Source of the DNA: Trematomus loennbergii
Taxonomy: Eukaryota; Chordata; Actinopteri; Perciformes; Nototheniidae
NCBI GenBank assembly: GCA_012861695.1
Contig: JAAOOA010000165.1
Coordinates: 124,001-188,000, forward strand
DNA length: 64,000 nt
Direction: 5' to 3'
Shown here: positions 10,079-22,479 of the stretch, one piece after another
Layout of the letters: each line of letters opens with the position of its first letter
How positions within the stretch are numbered: position 1 is the stretch's first letter
The notes under the pieces: model-generated
What the model saw: the letters and a program-made list of their open reading frames with translations, nothing else
What the model was told of the DNA's origin: nothing
Databases searched by the model: none
Position numbers and translations under genes: made by a program

Positions 10079-12475
10079 CTAAGGCGCCGTTTACACGAGG
10101 AGAAACTGCTTGTATCTGCATAGTTTCTCTTGCGTATAGCCCTATTATTTACATGAGGCCGATAGAAACTGACCCACAAACGATAACGGGTCCCAAGGTG
10201 GATAGATTTGCAAACGAAACTCTCTGGGGGGTCAAACGAGTCCGTGTAATCACCTCTATACGAATATTTCCTGAAAAAATAACGATAGCCCCACCTCTCC
10301 CCGCCTCTCCTGCTCACTGCTGTAGCATGGCCAGTAGCCATCTGTAACGATCAACTATCAAAAATAGCTGTGTTAATTAAACGCACAAGGGGTTCTTGAA
10401 TGAAATAATATTATAAAAGGCAAACCAGAATTGTTAACGCCCAATATACTCCTTAAACAAATAAACAGAGTCAGATTTCATGCATTGATCCATTATATTG
10501 ACAATTTTCCAGCCAAACAACACAAACAAAATTAAACAGTCCGCTCTGCGATACACCAAAATTGTCTTTACTGCTTAATCCAGGCCATTATTGTTCATTG
10601 CTCCTGCGCCCGTCGGCGGCAAAAAGAGAAATGTTTGTAGGCCTATTCAGGCTATAATCCACACAAAAAAAGGAAACACAGGACCGGCGTGTCCCAGAGG
10701 AGCGATCTCACCCGGTGTTTGTAGAGAATATCTCTCTTTCTGAGCGCGTCCTCTCCACGGAGACGTGCTTCTTGGTCGGTCGATGCAATATCCACAGATT
10801 CGGTTTCTTTCAGTTAACTTCCCCGTTGCATTTATCCATATATTTACATGCTGAGGAAATTACTATATCCCGCTGAATACCAGCAATCGCCACACACAAA
10901 ATAACGATAGCCCCACCTCTGCTGCTCACTGCTGTAGCATGGCCAGTAGCTACTGTCAGTAGCTACTGCTAGCTACTGTCAGTAGCTACTGCTAGTGCTA
11001 CTGCTACTGACCATGCTACAGATGTTAGTGCAAAATCTACAGCTCCTCCACCACAACCATCAGCAACAAGTGGACATGGAGAATTACATTAACTACTACA
11101 TGTTGCTAAATCCACCGCGGGGCATATACAGAAGGGTAGCCATGGCAACATTGCTGCGGGGCTGCTCCGGGGTCTTCTTCGCTGCTTTTGGTGTATTTTG
11201 GCGGAAGTTACAGCGCCACTTAAACCCCATTCACACCAACGGTGTTTCAGGGCCGTTCGGAGCTGGAGCTTGAAAAGCACCGGGTTTTCCTGTTCACACC
11301 GTAGCGGAGCAGCCTCTAAGCTCCGGAATCCGGTTTTAGTTTCGAGCACCAAAAAGTTGTCCGTTTAGAAGCAGGAACCGCATACGTCACGCTTACGTCG
11401 GAGGGGGCGAGATTAACCTGAGCTAACAGTTAAGGCGAGTACGGCAAATACAAGTTGTAACAAGCAGTAGTGCTGAGCAAAGTGACTAGAACGCAACCAC
11501 ACGCTTTATAAAGTCAGGCAACACTAACCAGGCTTCGTGTGATTCTGTTTATTTGTACCTTACTTTGACCATCCGTTCGCTGTTATTGATCATTGTGGAG
11601 AGCAGGCAGACGTTTTGTTTGTTATTATAGCAGCTATCGGATGGAATCAATACATGGGCTGCACAGGTTGTCATGTCCGACTATCACAAGTAGAATCATA
11701 ATGAAAATACGCCGGTAAAAAGTGCCTGTAGAAAACGGCTTAGCAAGTAGTCAGTTTAGCTTCGGTTGCTATGCTAACATCACCCATGTTATACCAGAGA
11801 AACTTTCATAACAGCGTTGTGATGCCAAACAGCGTCAATTCAGACTGACACACATTCACTTAAGGGGAACTGGGGATATGTATCAGCTGCTTGTGTGACA
11901 GTCAGACAGTGAATACTTTAGAGCCGTGTGAGCTAACCCGGAGCTAACGGGAGAATAAACTCCCGTGGAAGAGCAGCCAGCACTGCAGCGGTCGGTAAAT
12001 GCCGCTGAAACACATTAATAAACAATGAACCACGGCACTCTGGAGAAAGTATAAGGTTTGGAGAAGTCGTTATTTAATTTAATCTGGCTTCGTATGATTA
12101 AAAGCAACACGATCATCGACCCGACGCAGTCCCCGGCCCGTTGTTGTTGTGAGGTGAGCTCCGTTGGGGAGAAAATCCGACGTAAACTGTGACGTCATGA
12201 CGCAGCAGCGGCAGCACCAGTCGGGCTCTGAGCGGTGTGAAAAGAGCCGGAGCTAAACCGAAGTACCGGTTCTGAACCTGAAAAGCTCTAGCACGGAGCT
12301 AGAACCGGAGTTGCGTTGGTGTGAAAGGGGTATTACAGGCCTAGCATATGTACTACAGCGTTTCCAGCGGTCTCGTTTGAACAGACACGTTAAATGAAAC
12401 GAATGCATGTGAACGAAGACTTTTTGAAAGCGCATTCTGTGCATAAACGCAAACGTTCCCGTGTGCACAACGCCT
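10079..12475. mobile_element. composite DNA-transposon remnant
   Basis: The outer ends are inverted and alike: AAGGCGCCGTTTACACG near 10080, and the complement of CGTGTGCACAACGCCTT near 12475. Inside are a small GCTACTG-type tandem patch (10940-11010) and a second nested element (11226-12329). No transposase reading frame is seen. The class is uncertain, possibly hAT-like. Confidence 0.5.
11226..12329. mobile_element. nested non-autonomous element with 17-base inverted ends
   Basis: The left end CCCCATTCACACCAACG and the right end CGTTGGTGTGAAAGGGG are inverted copies with one mismatch. The interior is GC-rich, with repeated 'GGAGCTGGAGCT/CCGGAGC' motifs near both ends, and has no long ORF. 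No convincing target duplication was found. Confidence 0.6.
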
Positions 12476-13506
12476 TAAACACACCACCGAGTTGCTACCC
12501 CCAACGTGTTTCACATATTTATCACCAAACCTGAGAGACAAAGGCAAAGGGCCAAACAGCTGGGGCTCCCTGAAAGAGTAACTTTTCATATCAAGAACCT
12601 AGTGAATTCAAGCCTGCATTTGATTATACTGGGAAATATTTTGAAACACATAACCAATAGGCTTCTCAGCACCTTGGTATGAGATGTACAGCCATCACTG
12701 CAGAGGAATGTACAAGACAAGGGAAGACATATGAAATTCATATTCAGCATTGCCTGCAAAAATCTGTTGGGGTTTGGAGTTTAACCGCATGTCAGACAAA
12801 AGCTGACACCTTGACAGACCATTAAAGATTTGTCGTGCGAAATGCAGAAATGACACAAAAATAAGGGATGAGTGGGGCGCTTGTGCTTATTTCACTTACA
12901 GTACATGCTCCTTAAATCTTTAGCTGTAAGGGCTCCCAGATGTGCAGCCAATCAAACTCCACTTTGTGGTTATTCATCCTGAAAATCTGAGCATGAAAAT
13001 ATGGAATTCTATTTTGTTTGTACACGTGTGCGTGAGAAGGTAACAGAGGTCATATAACGCCACTTTAAAGGTCCCAGTGGACCTCTCTCTCATCAGTTTT
13101 TATTATAAACTACAAGGTGGTAAAGTTAACCTGGGGTCACTTATTGTGTGTGTATGTGTGTTTATACATGTGTGATGTCACCTCCTTACTCGACTCCAAG
13201 ACCATTAACTCTCTTTAGCTCGGTACCTCCAGCCATGCTGGCAGCTGAACACAGCACTTAAAGGCCCTTTAAGTTTGTCACCACCCGCAATGTCAAGGGA
13301 TCATGAATATTGCCCTGTGAAGCGTTTTAATGGTCAAAACACAGACACTTCTTTTGACTGTGGTTTGACCACTGAAGAGTAAAATGCTTTGATTCAACAA
13401 TAATCTCTTGAGGGAAATGAAAACAAGTCAAATACTGAAAAGCTATGATCTGCAGCATGTGAATTGTTTGAACTGGCGGGATAAGAACGAGGGTAGATAC
13501 ATACGC

Positions 13507-13620
13507 TGAGCCGTCATATAGCTCAGTGGTGTACTGAGAGCAGAAGACCCAGGTTCGAATCTGGCCTTGGACCATGTATCGCTTGACATCCCCTTTGTCT
13601 CCTCCTTTCATATCTGTGGC
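13507..13620 (+). repeat. tRNA-derived SINE-like sequence
   Basis: Box A-like TAGCTCAGTGGT and box B-like GGTTCGAATCT, 39 bases apart, followed by a pyrimidine-rich tail (GACATCCCCTTTGTCTCC) typical of fish SINEs. The acceptor arm does not pair, so this is not a functional tRNA gene. Confidence 0.55.
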
Positions 13621-13945
13621 CCAAACCTAATCTTTAAAAAAGAATTCTCTGGTTTACACTTTGGATGATGCTATCTTCCCTAACTGCTACATGTATGTGT
13701 GATGCTCTTTTGGTAGCTTTTTTCAAAGCCCACTGATAAAAAGAGTTGACCAGTTTTGCATTCACATTCAATCCCCCTCCTTCTAACCCTTAACTTTGAG
13801 TTTAGAGAGCACAAGGTCATCTACTGCAGGGCAGACACTTGGATGTCATGTGGGATTGATATTTGGTTTTTCCGGTAAAGGGTAGTCTCACATTTCTTGG
13901 CATCCACCTTTAGACTCTAAAAAGTGCAATGTAGACTAGAAAATA

Positions 13946-13949
<4 letters not shown>

Positions 13950-14030
<81 letters not shown>
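13950..14030 (+). repeat. (TG)n microsatellite
   Basis: About 40 uninterrupted TG repeats. Cys-Val and His-Thr ORFs here are repeat artefacts. Confidence 0.98.
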
Positions 14031-14032
<2 letters not shown>

Positions 14033-15069
14033 GTGAGTCCTGCTCTCTCTCATCACAGCTTCTCCCTTCTGTTGTTATTACCCCCCTGTCCCAGACCAGG
14101 GAAAGGCCACTGCCCTTGGACATCGACTGCACCAAAATCACACTCCCCAAGGGAGACATTAGCAGAGTCATAGCTGTTCTTGTATCAGATGACCTAAAAA
14201 ACATTTCCACAAGTGCACATTCCCTCTCCGAAAAATCCCAAGTAATGATTTGTAAATGACTTGTTGATTGTGCAAAGAGGGGGTCACCAAGTGTTTTAAT
14301 TGCCTTACACTGCCAGTGACCCACCAGAACATTAATCACAATTATGACAAATTACTCAGCCGATTGTTACAGAAGAGTTAGTCACTGGGACGGATGTTGA
14401 AAGTGACCAACATGCAGTGTAATAACAGCGGCATGTGTGTGTCTGTTTGAGAATGAAGGGAGGCTAATAGAGGGGCCCCTATGAGCATTTAAAAATAGCC
14501 CTCCTGCAGTCTCTCTACCTTTCATGTGCTAATATTGCGAAGGTTATGAGTCCCACACCATCCATCTTCCGCAGATGTTTGTGTGGACAAGGGGGCCTTC
14601 CCTGCCACAATAATACCAGCTATGGTCCTAATTCCTTTAGTGTGATTCTGTTTCCAAACTCAGGAGACTTTGGGATATTAGGTATGGATGAGGCACAAGA
14701 AGTCCAACACTCAGGGCGACAGTAGGAGGTCTCGGTCTGCGGGGCCCAGAGAAGCTGAAACACCACCAACATTAAACCTCACCACTTATCACACATTGGG
14801 TCCCCCTCATCTCCATTCCTCTCAGGATTATCACCCGCATCCTAATTGGTTGATCCACCCGGTGCCTCCTGAATGGGTGTTTAGTGTCTTCCCATATGTA
14901 GGCCTGAGTGCCGTGTGAAACCCAAAGAGAGAAAAAAAGGACCATTAAGTATGTGACTAACTAAGAAAGAAAGAAACAATTACGCTATTATCTAGAGATG
15001 AAATCGTCATAGTGTACTTACCCATATCTCCAATACCACAAGGTTTTTTTTTTTACCACAAGGCTGATA

Positions 15070-15875
15070 ACTATACACTCCAGCACTGCCTGTACAGGTG
15101 TGACTGACTGCAAACGTCCCGTCTGACTGGGAGATAAATAAAGGGTTTTTTAAATATCAAAATTGCATGAAATATGCTTGTTAGTCTATTTTATTAATGC
15201 CCTGTTTATAAGATGGAGCTTATCATTTGAAATGTCATTATTTTCAAAGAGGTGGATGGTGAATAATATTACAATTAAAAATGTTTCACTCAACATCATG
15301 ACTTTTGTTTTTTATTACAGTACACGTTTTCTGAAATGTTATCTTTAAATATACTACGCATACAGAAACAGCACAGAAATGTGTACACTGGTTAAAACCA
15401 GGATCAAATTCTTGTTTTATTGTCGACTTATTAGAGTCAAAGGTTTTCACAGAGGGGAGTTTTGATATGGGTTTGTAACCACGACATAAATCCAGAAAAA
15501 CTGTCAGCAGCCTTTAAGAAAAATCTATTTCTCCACATGTTTTTTAGGGAAACAGATGTTATAATCCTTAACGCAATCATCAATAATCAGTCTATAACAT
15601 CTGGCTATTGATGATATATGAACAAACCACTCAGAGTACAGATGGGAGTCAAACTAATTTTGATTAAAAAAAAAGGCCTTGTATTATGAATTTACATTTT
15701 GCAGTACACAGGTAATTCAGTTTGAAAAAATATTAACTAAATCACATGACCACTTTTTGTATTAGATTCTAATTTAATCTGGCATTATTTAATGATAACA
15801 TAGTAAGGAATCAAAATACCCCAACCTTTCAAAACTGTCAACTGATGGTGACATACCTTCACCTGTTAGCGACAC
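15070..15875. repeat. duplicated 3' flank of TRIM unit 2
   Basis: Matches 2015-2815 and its counterparts, with scattered indels. It is interrupted at 15879 by a transposon. Confidence 0.75.
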
Positions 15876-16611
15876 ATTAGGGGCGTTCACACCAAGTACG
15901 GAACTCTGGGTGAACAATAGAACGTCGGCCTGGTGGGAGGTGGTGCCAACGTACAGTGGATCAAAGATTTCCGAATGTCCAAGGGCTCTTTTCAACTCCT
16001 CTGTATTCGCCTGGAAGCAACGTTGGGGAGAGGCATCTGAACAGCATGGAAATTGTAAATTGACAATAAAGCGGATCTTTTGTACAGTGCATTTGGTTCT
16101 CTTTTATTTACCAGTCAACAGACACAATTACAATAGTGCAGACACACCTTAGTGCAAAGATTAAATGTCAGTATCAAAACAGTACTCATACTGTATATTT
16201 GTATATTAATGAGTATATTATTATGTTAAATGTGTGTTAAAGACAATGGGATGAGGTTGAAAGCTCTTTAAAAACTTTTGTATACATACATGTTAAGCAT
16301 ACACACCTGAAGAACTACGTTACACACACACAGGTTAGTCTGTGTACCGCTGCACTGCTGCTGGTTTAAACAAAGACAGTCATGATGCTAGTGCCGTGCA
16401 TGTAGGTTCTCTTTTATTTATCAGCAGCAGATCAATAAGTGTCAGTAGTATCAAAACAATATAATAACAGTGGCAATATATATATATATATATATATAAC
16501 AATAGGTAGGCTCAGCAGCAGACACACCTTAGTGCAAAGTTAGGTGTCAGTATTAATAACAGTGGCATATATATATAATCACAATAATACAAAATTAACT
16601 GTCCCAGGTGT

Positions 16612-16733
16612 AGGCAATTTGGGGTGAAGTGTCTTGCCCAGGGACACAACGACATCCTGACTGCAGTGGGGTTTGAACCTGTGTTCCCCTGATCCGAACA
16701 CCAACGCACCAGACCACTGCACACACGCCTCCC
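16612..16733 (-). repeat. tRNA-derived SINE, tail missing
   Basis: Same SINE family as 4331-4519 (GGTTTGAACCTGTGTTCCCC on the + strand is the box B region). It lacks the GGATAAAAGCGTCT tail. Confidence 0.75.
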
Positions 16734-16813
16734 AACAAGTCATTGTACAGTTTATCAACGACAAGTTTTTCTTAATTTTTTTATTGAAAGCCTGTTGGAT
16801 TTAATCAGCTCGC

Positions 16814-18589
16814 TTAGCACTGCCAGAAGCCCAGCCTGAAAGGTATTGTGTTGCTCCACCTCGATTCCTGGGCCTTGTGTGAATGCAGCAGCCGTTCGTC
16901 GTGCATCTCCTTGGCACGCAGGTCCTCATTCTCCTTGCTGACCATGGCACGGCGGTCCATCGCCATGATGGTGTCAAGGAAGCTGTCATCGCGTGCCCAC
17001 TTTCCTAAGGTGAAATATGCAAGATACAAGATCAGTTTAATCGCAACAATGACACAACATTGTCCAAATACCGGAAGGGGAGCAGCCCATAACAGAGAGC
17101 CCCCCACGTCAGAGTCATCACTGTGGGCGATCTCCACCTCTGAGTCTGTCTCTGCAGGCACACAACAGGAGGAAACCTTTGATTTGACTATTAACATTTT
17201 AAATGGTGAAGGCACTAGCAATTGGGGAATGGAGGGCTCTCAGGACATGATAGGGAGGCGTGTGGCGCAGTGGATAAGTGCATTGGTGTTCGGATCAGGG
17301 GAGCACAGGTTCAAACCCCACTGCAGTCAGCATGTCGTTGTGTCCCCGAGACACTTCACCCCAAAGTACTCCTGTGGGGATTGCCCACAGTATTGAGTAG
17401 GTAAGCTTTGGATAAAAGCGTCTAACAAGTGACATGTAATGATTCAAAAAGCTTTTGGCGGCCATATTGAATAACAAACCAATGTGGTTTACTTGTTATA
17501 CACAGTTTAGCTGCTAAATGTTACCTTTACAAAGCTACGCTGAAAACACGCAAAGTTCATATAACGGTATTAGGTTAGTTGAACCTAATATTTTTATAGT
17601 TAAACTCAACACTTTTCTTTATGCTCCACATATCTAAATGTATAAAGTGTGTTTTCACCTCCGTTCCCTCCTGTTTGCTGCAGTATGGCAGCAGCGGTCA
17701 GGATGGGATCCTCTGTGATCAGATAGTAGTCCTGATGGTGTCCGCTGACCGGGCGCAGGGTGTGGAGCTGCCTACTCTCAGCGGGGGAACTGAACGTGGA
17801 AACTGTGTTTCTCTGAGGGATCCTCCATGTAGTCTGAGAAGCCTTCTGAGGAAACAAGGTCAAACTATTTAGGATAATACTATGACAAGGAACAATGTTT
17901 AGGCAGTAAATAGAATTTCAATTACATTTCTACTTAAATGTGCAAAATATTAGAACATCAGTCTTTGTGGCATGCAGGTAATCAACTGTTTAAGCTTTTA
18001 CCATTAACATGTAGAATGAATGTTGCAAATTACTTGAAATTATAGCAACTACAATCTATTGTTCACCTCTATGCATTCAGTGTAGCCACAAGGTAGCATT
18101 ATGTCCAGCTAGCATGCTAATTGCTAACTTTATATTATCGTTTTATCCCGGAGGGGAAAACTAGTTTCTAATCCTGAGAGAAACACCTCGCCTGAAACAC
18201 ACGATTAGTGCCATGAGTTAGTGAAGCAAATTACAGAACATTGCACACTTATTCACAAGTCAAAACGTGTTCATAGCGGGCATGGCTGAGAATAGCTAGC
18301 TAGCTAGATGTTGTTAGCCAGCTTGGACCTAACGTTAGCAAGTTCTAGCATGGCTAGCTCGATCTACTGAGCAAATAAAAGTACATCTAAGACCAGTATT
18401 GTGCAGATTAAAACAGTGCAGTGCATATTTTATTTTACCTTGGTAGTCGTCCCGACATGACTTTGCCAGGTCTGCTAACTTTGCTGAGCACGGAAACTGC
18501 ATTCAGTAGAAGCTTCTGAATGCGCGCTTCGCGTCCTCCGAGTAAATCGCCAGAAGCGCCGAGACATCCTCATCACTCCACCGCTCCAT
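16814..18589 (-). pseudogene. Myb/SANT-like (trihelix) DNA-binding protein gene of a Harbinger element
   Basis: Four exon-like blocks are seen on the - strand. Block 1 starts at ATG 18589 with MERWSDEDVSALLAIYSED, matching the start of a Myb/SANT trihelix domain; the frame breaks near 18505 and the block ends at a GTAAAA donor near 18440. Block 2 (about 17660-17857) follows a CTCAG acceptor and has LITEDPILTAAAILQQTGG. Block 3 (about 17040-17160) is acidic (ETDSEVEIAHSDDSDV). Block 4 (16814-17004) follows CACCTTAG and reads FLDTIMAMDRRAMVSKENED, then stops at 16814. Such proteins are the accessory DNA-binding partner of Harbinger transposases (family knowledge). The frameshift makes it probably non-functional. 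Exon borders are estimates. Confidence 0.55.
17256..17440 (+). repeat. tRNA-derived SINE, near full length
   Basis: Head GGCGTGTGGCGCAGTGG, box B AGGTTCAAACCCC, body GTCGTTGTGTCCCC, and tail GGATAAAAGCGTCTAAC. This is the clearest + strand copy of the family in the window. Confidence 0.85.
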
Positions 18590-18959
18590 GATTTATTTAG
18601 TGTTGCTATAATAACTGCTTTCACAAAAGTAATCTCTTCGGGTAAGCGAGCAAATACAATGGCCGCTTCAAAAAAAATTCAGAGTCAAACGGGCGTGGTT
18701 TGCATTCCGCACAGCCAATCAGACGTACGAACTACTTTCTCCCACGACAGTCCCTGCTCTCTAGCAGGGACTGAAAAGCGGGTCGACGAACTATTGAGCT
18801 ACTTTAGTTCCTGGGGCTTTTTGGTGTGAACGCAAATATATCGTAGTTCTGATGAACTATTGTGGGAAAAGTACACCAAAGTACTCCGGTGTGAACGCAC
18901 CTATTGCTTGAATAGCACGTTTTGTAAAAGTTGGCTCAAGGAATAAGAGATTAAAACTA

Positions 18960-19324
18960 GAGAATGCAATTCCTGAAGAAATTGCTAGTGGGAATGCTTT
19001 ATGCTGAAAAGCTGACGCTAAACTGCTATGCTGAAATGTAATGTGTAAGAAGAAAGTGAAGAATTTAGATTGAAATGATACATGAACACTGGGGGCTTGA
19101 ATGTGTGATGAGAGAAGAAAAGAAAGTAAAAAAGCTTGGAAAAGCAGCAGAATATTTGAACTGCAAACTTTTGAACTAACTTGATGGCGAATGATCTGTC
19201 AACGGCAACGGCATTTGATGACATCCCATAATACGCTTAGATGCGTTGATGGCTGACATCCTTGTGGATTCATCTTATTATTATAGACACATGCATTTCC
19301 AAACATTTGGTCTACCTACGCTGT
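18960..19324. repeat. diverged copies of a ~145-base tandem repeat
   Basis: Contains the 'GATGGCGAATG...CAACGGCAACGGCATTTGATGACATCCCATAAT'-type unit (split here: GGCAACGGCATTTGATG near 19206) that continues at 19611-20345. A LINE 3' end splits the array. Confidence 0.5.
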
Positions 19325-19610
19325 AAAATGTATTATCTCTTCGATTTACACACGGCATCTATTGCACGTCTGTCCGTCCTGGGAGAGGGATCCCTCCTCT
19401 GTTGCTCTCCCTGAGGTTTCTCCCATGTTCCCCTTAAACTGTGGGTTTTTCTCTGGAAGTGTTTCCTTGTACAATGTGAGGGTCTAAGGACAGAGGGTGT
19501 CGTATTGTCATACTGATATTCTGTACAAACTGTGAAGTCCACTGAGACAAATGTAACATTTGTGATATTGGGCTATATAAATAAACATTGATTGATTGAT
19601 TGATTGATCG
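19325..19610 (+). mobile_element. 5'-truncated LINE 3' end with TGAT tail
   Basis: CTGGGAGAGGGATCCCTCC, then TGAGGTTTCTCCCATG, then GGGCTATATAAATAAACATT, then a (TGAT)n tail. This is the standard 3' untranslated end of an L2/CR1-type LINE in fish. No coding part is retained. Confidence 0.8.
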
Positions 19611-20345
19611 TTACCAAACCTGTGAAGTTTTGGGCAGTTTGGAGCATTTTCACTGAAGTTATGAGAAAACAGTTTTTCATGGCGAGCATTGTGTTGCCAT
19701 GGCAACGGCATTTGAAGAAATCTCAAAACTGTCCCGTAGATGTCTTCACGGCTGGACTGTTAGCACACATGTGAAGTTTGAGCACTTTTTGAACATTTTC
19801 ATAGGAGTTATATCGACATCGTCTTTTATGGCGAGGGATCGGCATATGATGAAACCCCATAATTGCTGTTGAGGGCTGGACCGTTAACCATTATCTGAAG
19901 TGTGGTGCTGTTTTGACCCTTTTCATAGGTGTTACGACAACATCGTGTTTTATGGCGAGGGATGCGTTTCCATGGAAACGGCATATGGTGAGATGTCAGA
20001 TTTGACGTAGAGCTGTTGAGGCATGGAGAGGTGATAAACAGGTGAATTGTGGGGATGACCGGACCGTGTCCATTGGAGCTACAGCGACATCGTGTTTTAT
20101 GGCGAGGGATGCGTTTCCATGGCAACAGCCTATGGTGAGATCTCAGATTTGGCGTAAAGCTGTTGAGGCATGGACCGGTGATATACAAGCGAAGTTTGGG
20201 GGACGTTCGGACCGTGTCCATTGGAGTTACAGCCACATCGTGTTCCATGGAAACGGCATATGATGACACCCCATAATTGACGTAGAGCTGTTGAGGGCAG
20301 GACCATTAACCGTTATCTGAAGTCTGCTGCTCTGAGCATGTCAGT
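19611..20345. repeat. tandem repeat, unit ~145 bases
   Basis: About five imperfect units, each with ACATCGTGTTTTATGGCGAG, GGATGCGTTTCCATGG and GGCATATG(G/A)TGA. Clear unit starts fall near 19965 and 20106. No gene is inferred from the ORFs. Confidence 0.8.
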
Positions 20346-20849
20346 TGGAGTTAAATACAAGATCAACAAATTATTGATGATGCTTTTCCGATTACATAAT
20401 ATATACCTTTATGCACCATTTTGTGCTTTTGGTAAGTTACGTTTGTTTTGATGCTGACATTTGAAACAGAGACACTAAAAGTTATACGAGTTTGAGTTTA
20501 TACATAAGAGATTCTGCAGCTTTTACACATCTTTCACCTCTTCTTCACACCTTTCTTCAAACTGAGGTAGAAGAATAAAAAATCAGGAACATTTTCTGAA
20601 GTAAAAAAGTGTTTACAAGTGCACAAACTACAAACTACACTTCATCGAACATGTTTGAAGATTTATTATCAACACACTTTCTCAGACTGTGCTATAAAGA
20701 GCAGGTTTGATGTGTAAATTGGCCCCATGTCCTCAGGGTTTCTTCACCACCTGTTGGAACAGAAGAAACACGTTAAAGGCGACAAACACACTTTCCTTTG
20801 CCCTGAAAACAGATGAATGAAGGGAACCCAGCGTGTGCTTTCTTACCTT

Positions 20850-21964
20850 TCAACATGTGTACAGCGTGTTCAGTCTGCTGATGTCGTTCCTGCTCATCTG
20901 ATTGGCCGTGCCGAACTCTACGTTGGCGTTGGGGATCGGCACCATGGTGGGCATATTGTTCCCACTGAAGGCATACTGGAAACATTAAGAGCACAGAGGC
21001 TTCATTATTATTAGATTGCATATATAAAACATTTAGAAACCATTGAGACTCAAATGCTCCTAAACGAGTCGGTTCAGTCACCAAAACAAATCTGATCTAT
21101 CTCAATATTATGACGACATATTTATTGTGTAAATGAGAAAAAGGCCATAAGGCAGTGTAGGTAATTGTATATTTTGCATTTCTTTGAGAGCTTGGGACCT
21201 ATTTTAATCCTGGTTTCACTCTTATCAATGTTATGCATTTAAATATTATCTATCATTATTATTTGCCAACTGTTTATTATTCTGTCGCTGTAATAACTTC
21301 ATTTAGCTGCTTTATTAAGAAAAAGAATAAAAGAGATGGGTTGGACTATTCAAAATGTTTTCAGCTTTTTTTCAGAATTATATTTTTTTCTCAGAATTAG
21401 AACAATTTCAAAATGTTCTCGGAATTCTAACTTTTCTCAGAATTTGAGTTTTTTTCATAATTTTCACTTTCCTCCTAATTTGATTATTTTCTCATATTTT
21501 AACTTTTTCTCAGATTTCAATTTTTTTGCAGATTTGATTTTTTCTCAAATGTCACTTTTTCACAGAACTAGACTTTTTTTCAGATTTAGATTTTTTTCTC
21601 AGAATTCAAACTTACCCAAAATTATATAAATTCTTAATGTTACTCACCTGTCCAGGCTACCTGTAGTCCAAAGGTATTATTTTTTCAAATAAAAACGGAC
21701 CTTTTTGAAACATATTTAGCTGTTTTTGGGTCTGTAGAAATACATTTGCACTTGTATTTCTTGGGCTCTCCTTACTGCAATTCAAGCCTCAGTTCTGTCT
21801 ACAACTCATTGTTTTGGGTGAACTGTTCCTTTGACTTATATCCAATATATGCGTATATAAATGAAGATGAATGCTTGGTAACCTGTGGTACTGCATGACG
21901 GAGTTGTAGTCGTATGGTGTGTTCAGGTTCAGCGTGTTTATCTTGTCGAAGGCGTACGCCCAAC
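20850..21964 (-). pseudogene. astacin metalloprotease fragment A (last two exons)
   Basis: Two - strand exons of an astacin-family zinc protease. The upstream exon (21883-21964, 82 bases) encodes GWAYAFDKINTLNL and the Met-turn region YNSVMQYH, between a CTCAG acceptor and a GTTACC donor. The last exon (20850-20976) encodes YAFSGNNMPTMVPIPN and MSRNDISRLNTLYTC and then TGA. In the other copies the splice acceptor reads CCAG/GTATGCC; here one G is missing, which would shift the frame. No HExxH exon lies to the right, so the catalytic half is absent. Astacins of this fish type (hatching enzymes, nephrosin) cleave extracellular proteins. The opposite strand to the TRIM genes suggests it was duplicated as a passenger. 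Confidence 0.75.
21355..21610 (+). repeat. degenerate T-rich repeat (TTTTTCTCAGAATT)
   Basis: Irregular repeats of a roughly 20-base T-rich unit around TTTTTCTCAGAATT, in the last intron of the astacin fragment. Also at 32435-32695, and reduced at 46345-46400. Confidence 0.75.
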
Positions 21965-22479
21965 CTGAGAGGACGAGAATCACAACGAGGGTCAGAAAAC
22001 ACAGAAAATGAACTTCACCCCATTCCTCAGATCATTGTGAAGTTAGTTGTGTATTAGATGAGTGTAAAACATGAAAGGGTTGATCATACAGGATTTAAAG
22101 TGACATTATTTGGCTGTGATTTCAATGTATTCCCATGGAGTTGCATCCATTATGAATGCAACTAACAGTAAGTCAGTTTAGCATGATTTACTTTTCATCA
22201 GTGTTCAAATTAGATTGGATTTGTTCTGAGCAGAATGATATAAATGCAGAGTTTTCACTTTCTGTTTTGCTGAATGGAAACAGAATCTCTGAGCTCACCA
22301 AAAGCTGACCTTAACACCAGTGCCTAGATCTACAAAATGTCACCCAAAGACACAAGTATAAACCAAGGAGAGACTCAAGGGGCGGAAAAAAGACTACAAT
22401 CAGATGCAAAAGAGCTGCGAGAAGACCAAAGAAACTACAAAGACAAAATGGCACTTCAGTACAGACCCATTTTCAAACA

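Larger units (their letters stand above)
12476..15060. other. unrecognised non-repeated stretch
   Basis: This does not match the other TRIM units. Apart from a SINE-like piece and a long TG run there is nothing I can assign: no convincing exon, splice-bounded ORF or RNA gene. It replaces about 1.4 kb of the usual unit flank, so it came in by rearrangement or insertion. Unit flank resumes near 15070. Confidence 0.5.
15879..18902 (-). mobile_element. PIF/Harbinger-like element, transposase missing
   Basis: The terminal inverted repeats are AGGGGCGTTCACACC (15879-15893) and the complement of GGTGTGAACGCACCT (18888-18902), 14 of 15 matching. They are flanked by ATT on both sides (15876-15878, 18903-18905). 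The empty site in other units reads GACACAATGCTTG, so the insertion is clean. A 3-base target duplication and a Myb/SANT-like companion gene inside (16814-18589) fit PIF/Harbinger. Two SINEs are nested within, as is a TA run at about 16478-16498. A DDE transposase gene was not found. Confidence 0.7.

Noticed and set aside
13507..13580. Possible tRNA gene
   Set aside because: A and B box-like sequences exist, but the acceptor stem does not pair and a SINE-like tail follows.
13924..14339. ORFs of Cys-Val or His-Thr repeats over TG runs (also 31160-31616 and 44006-44224)
   Set aside because: Pure translation of dinucleotide repeats; the unique tails have no recognised domain or splice support.
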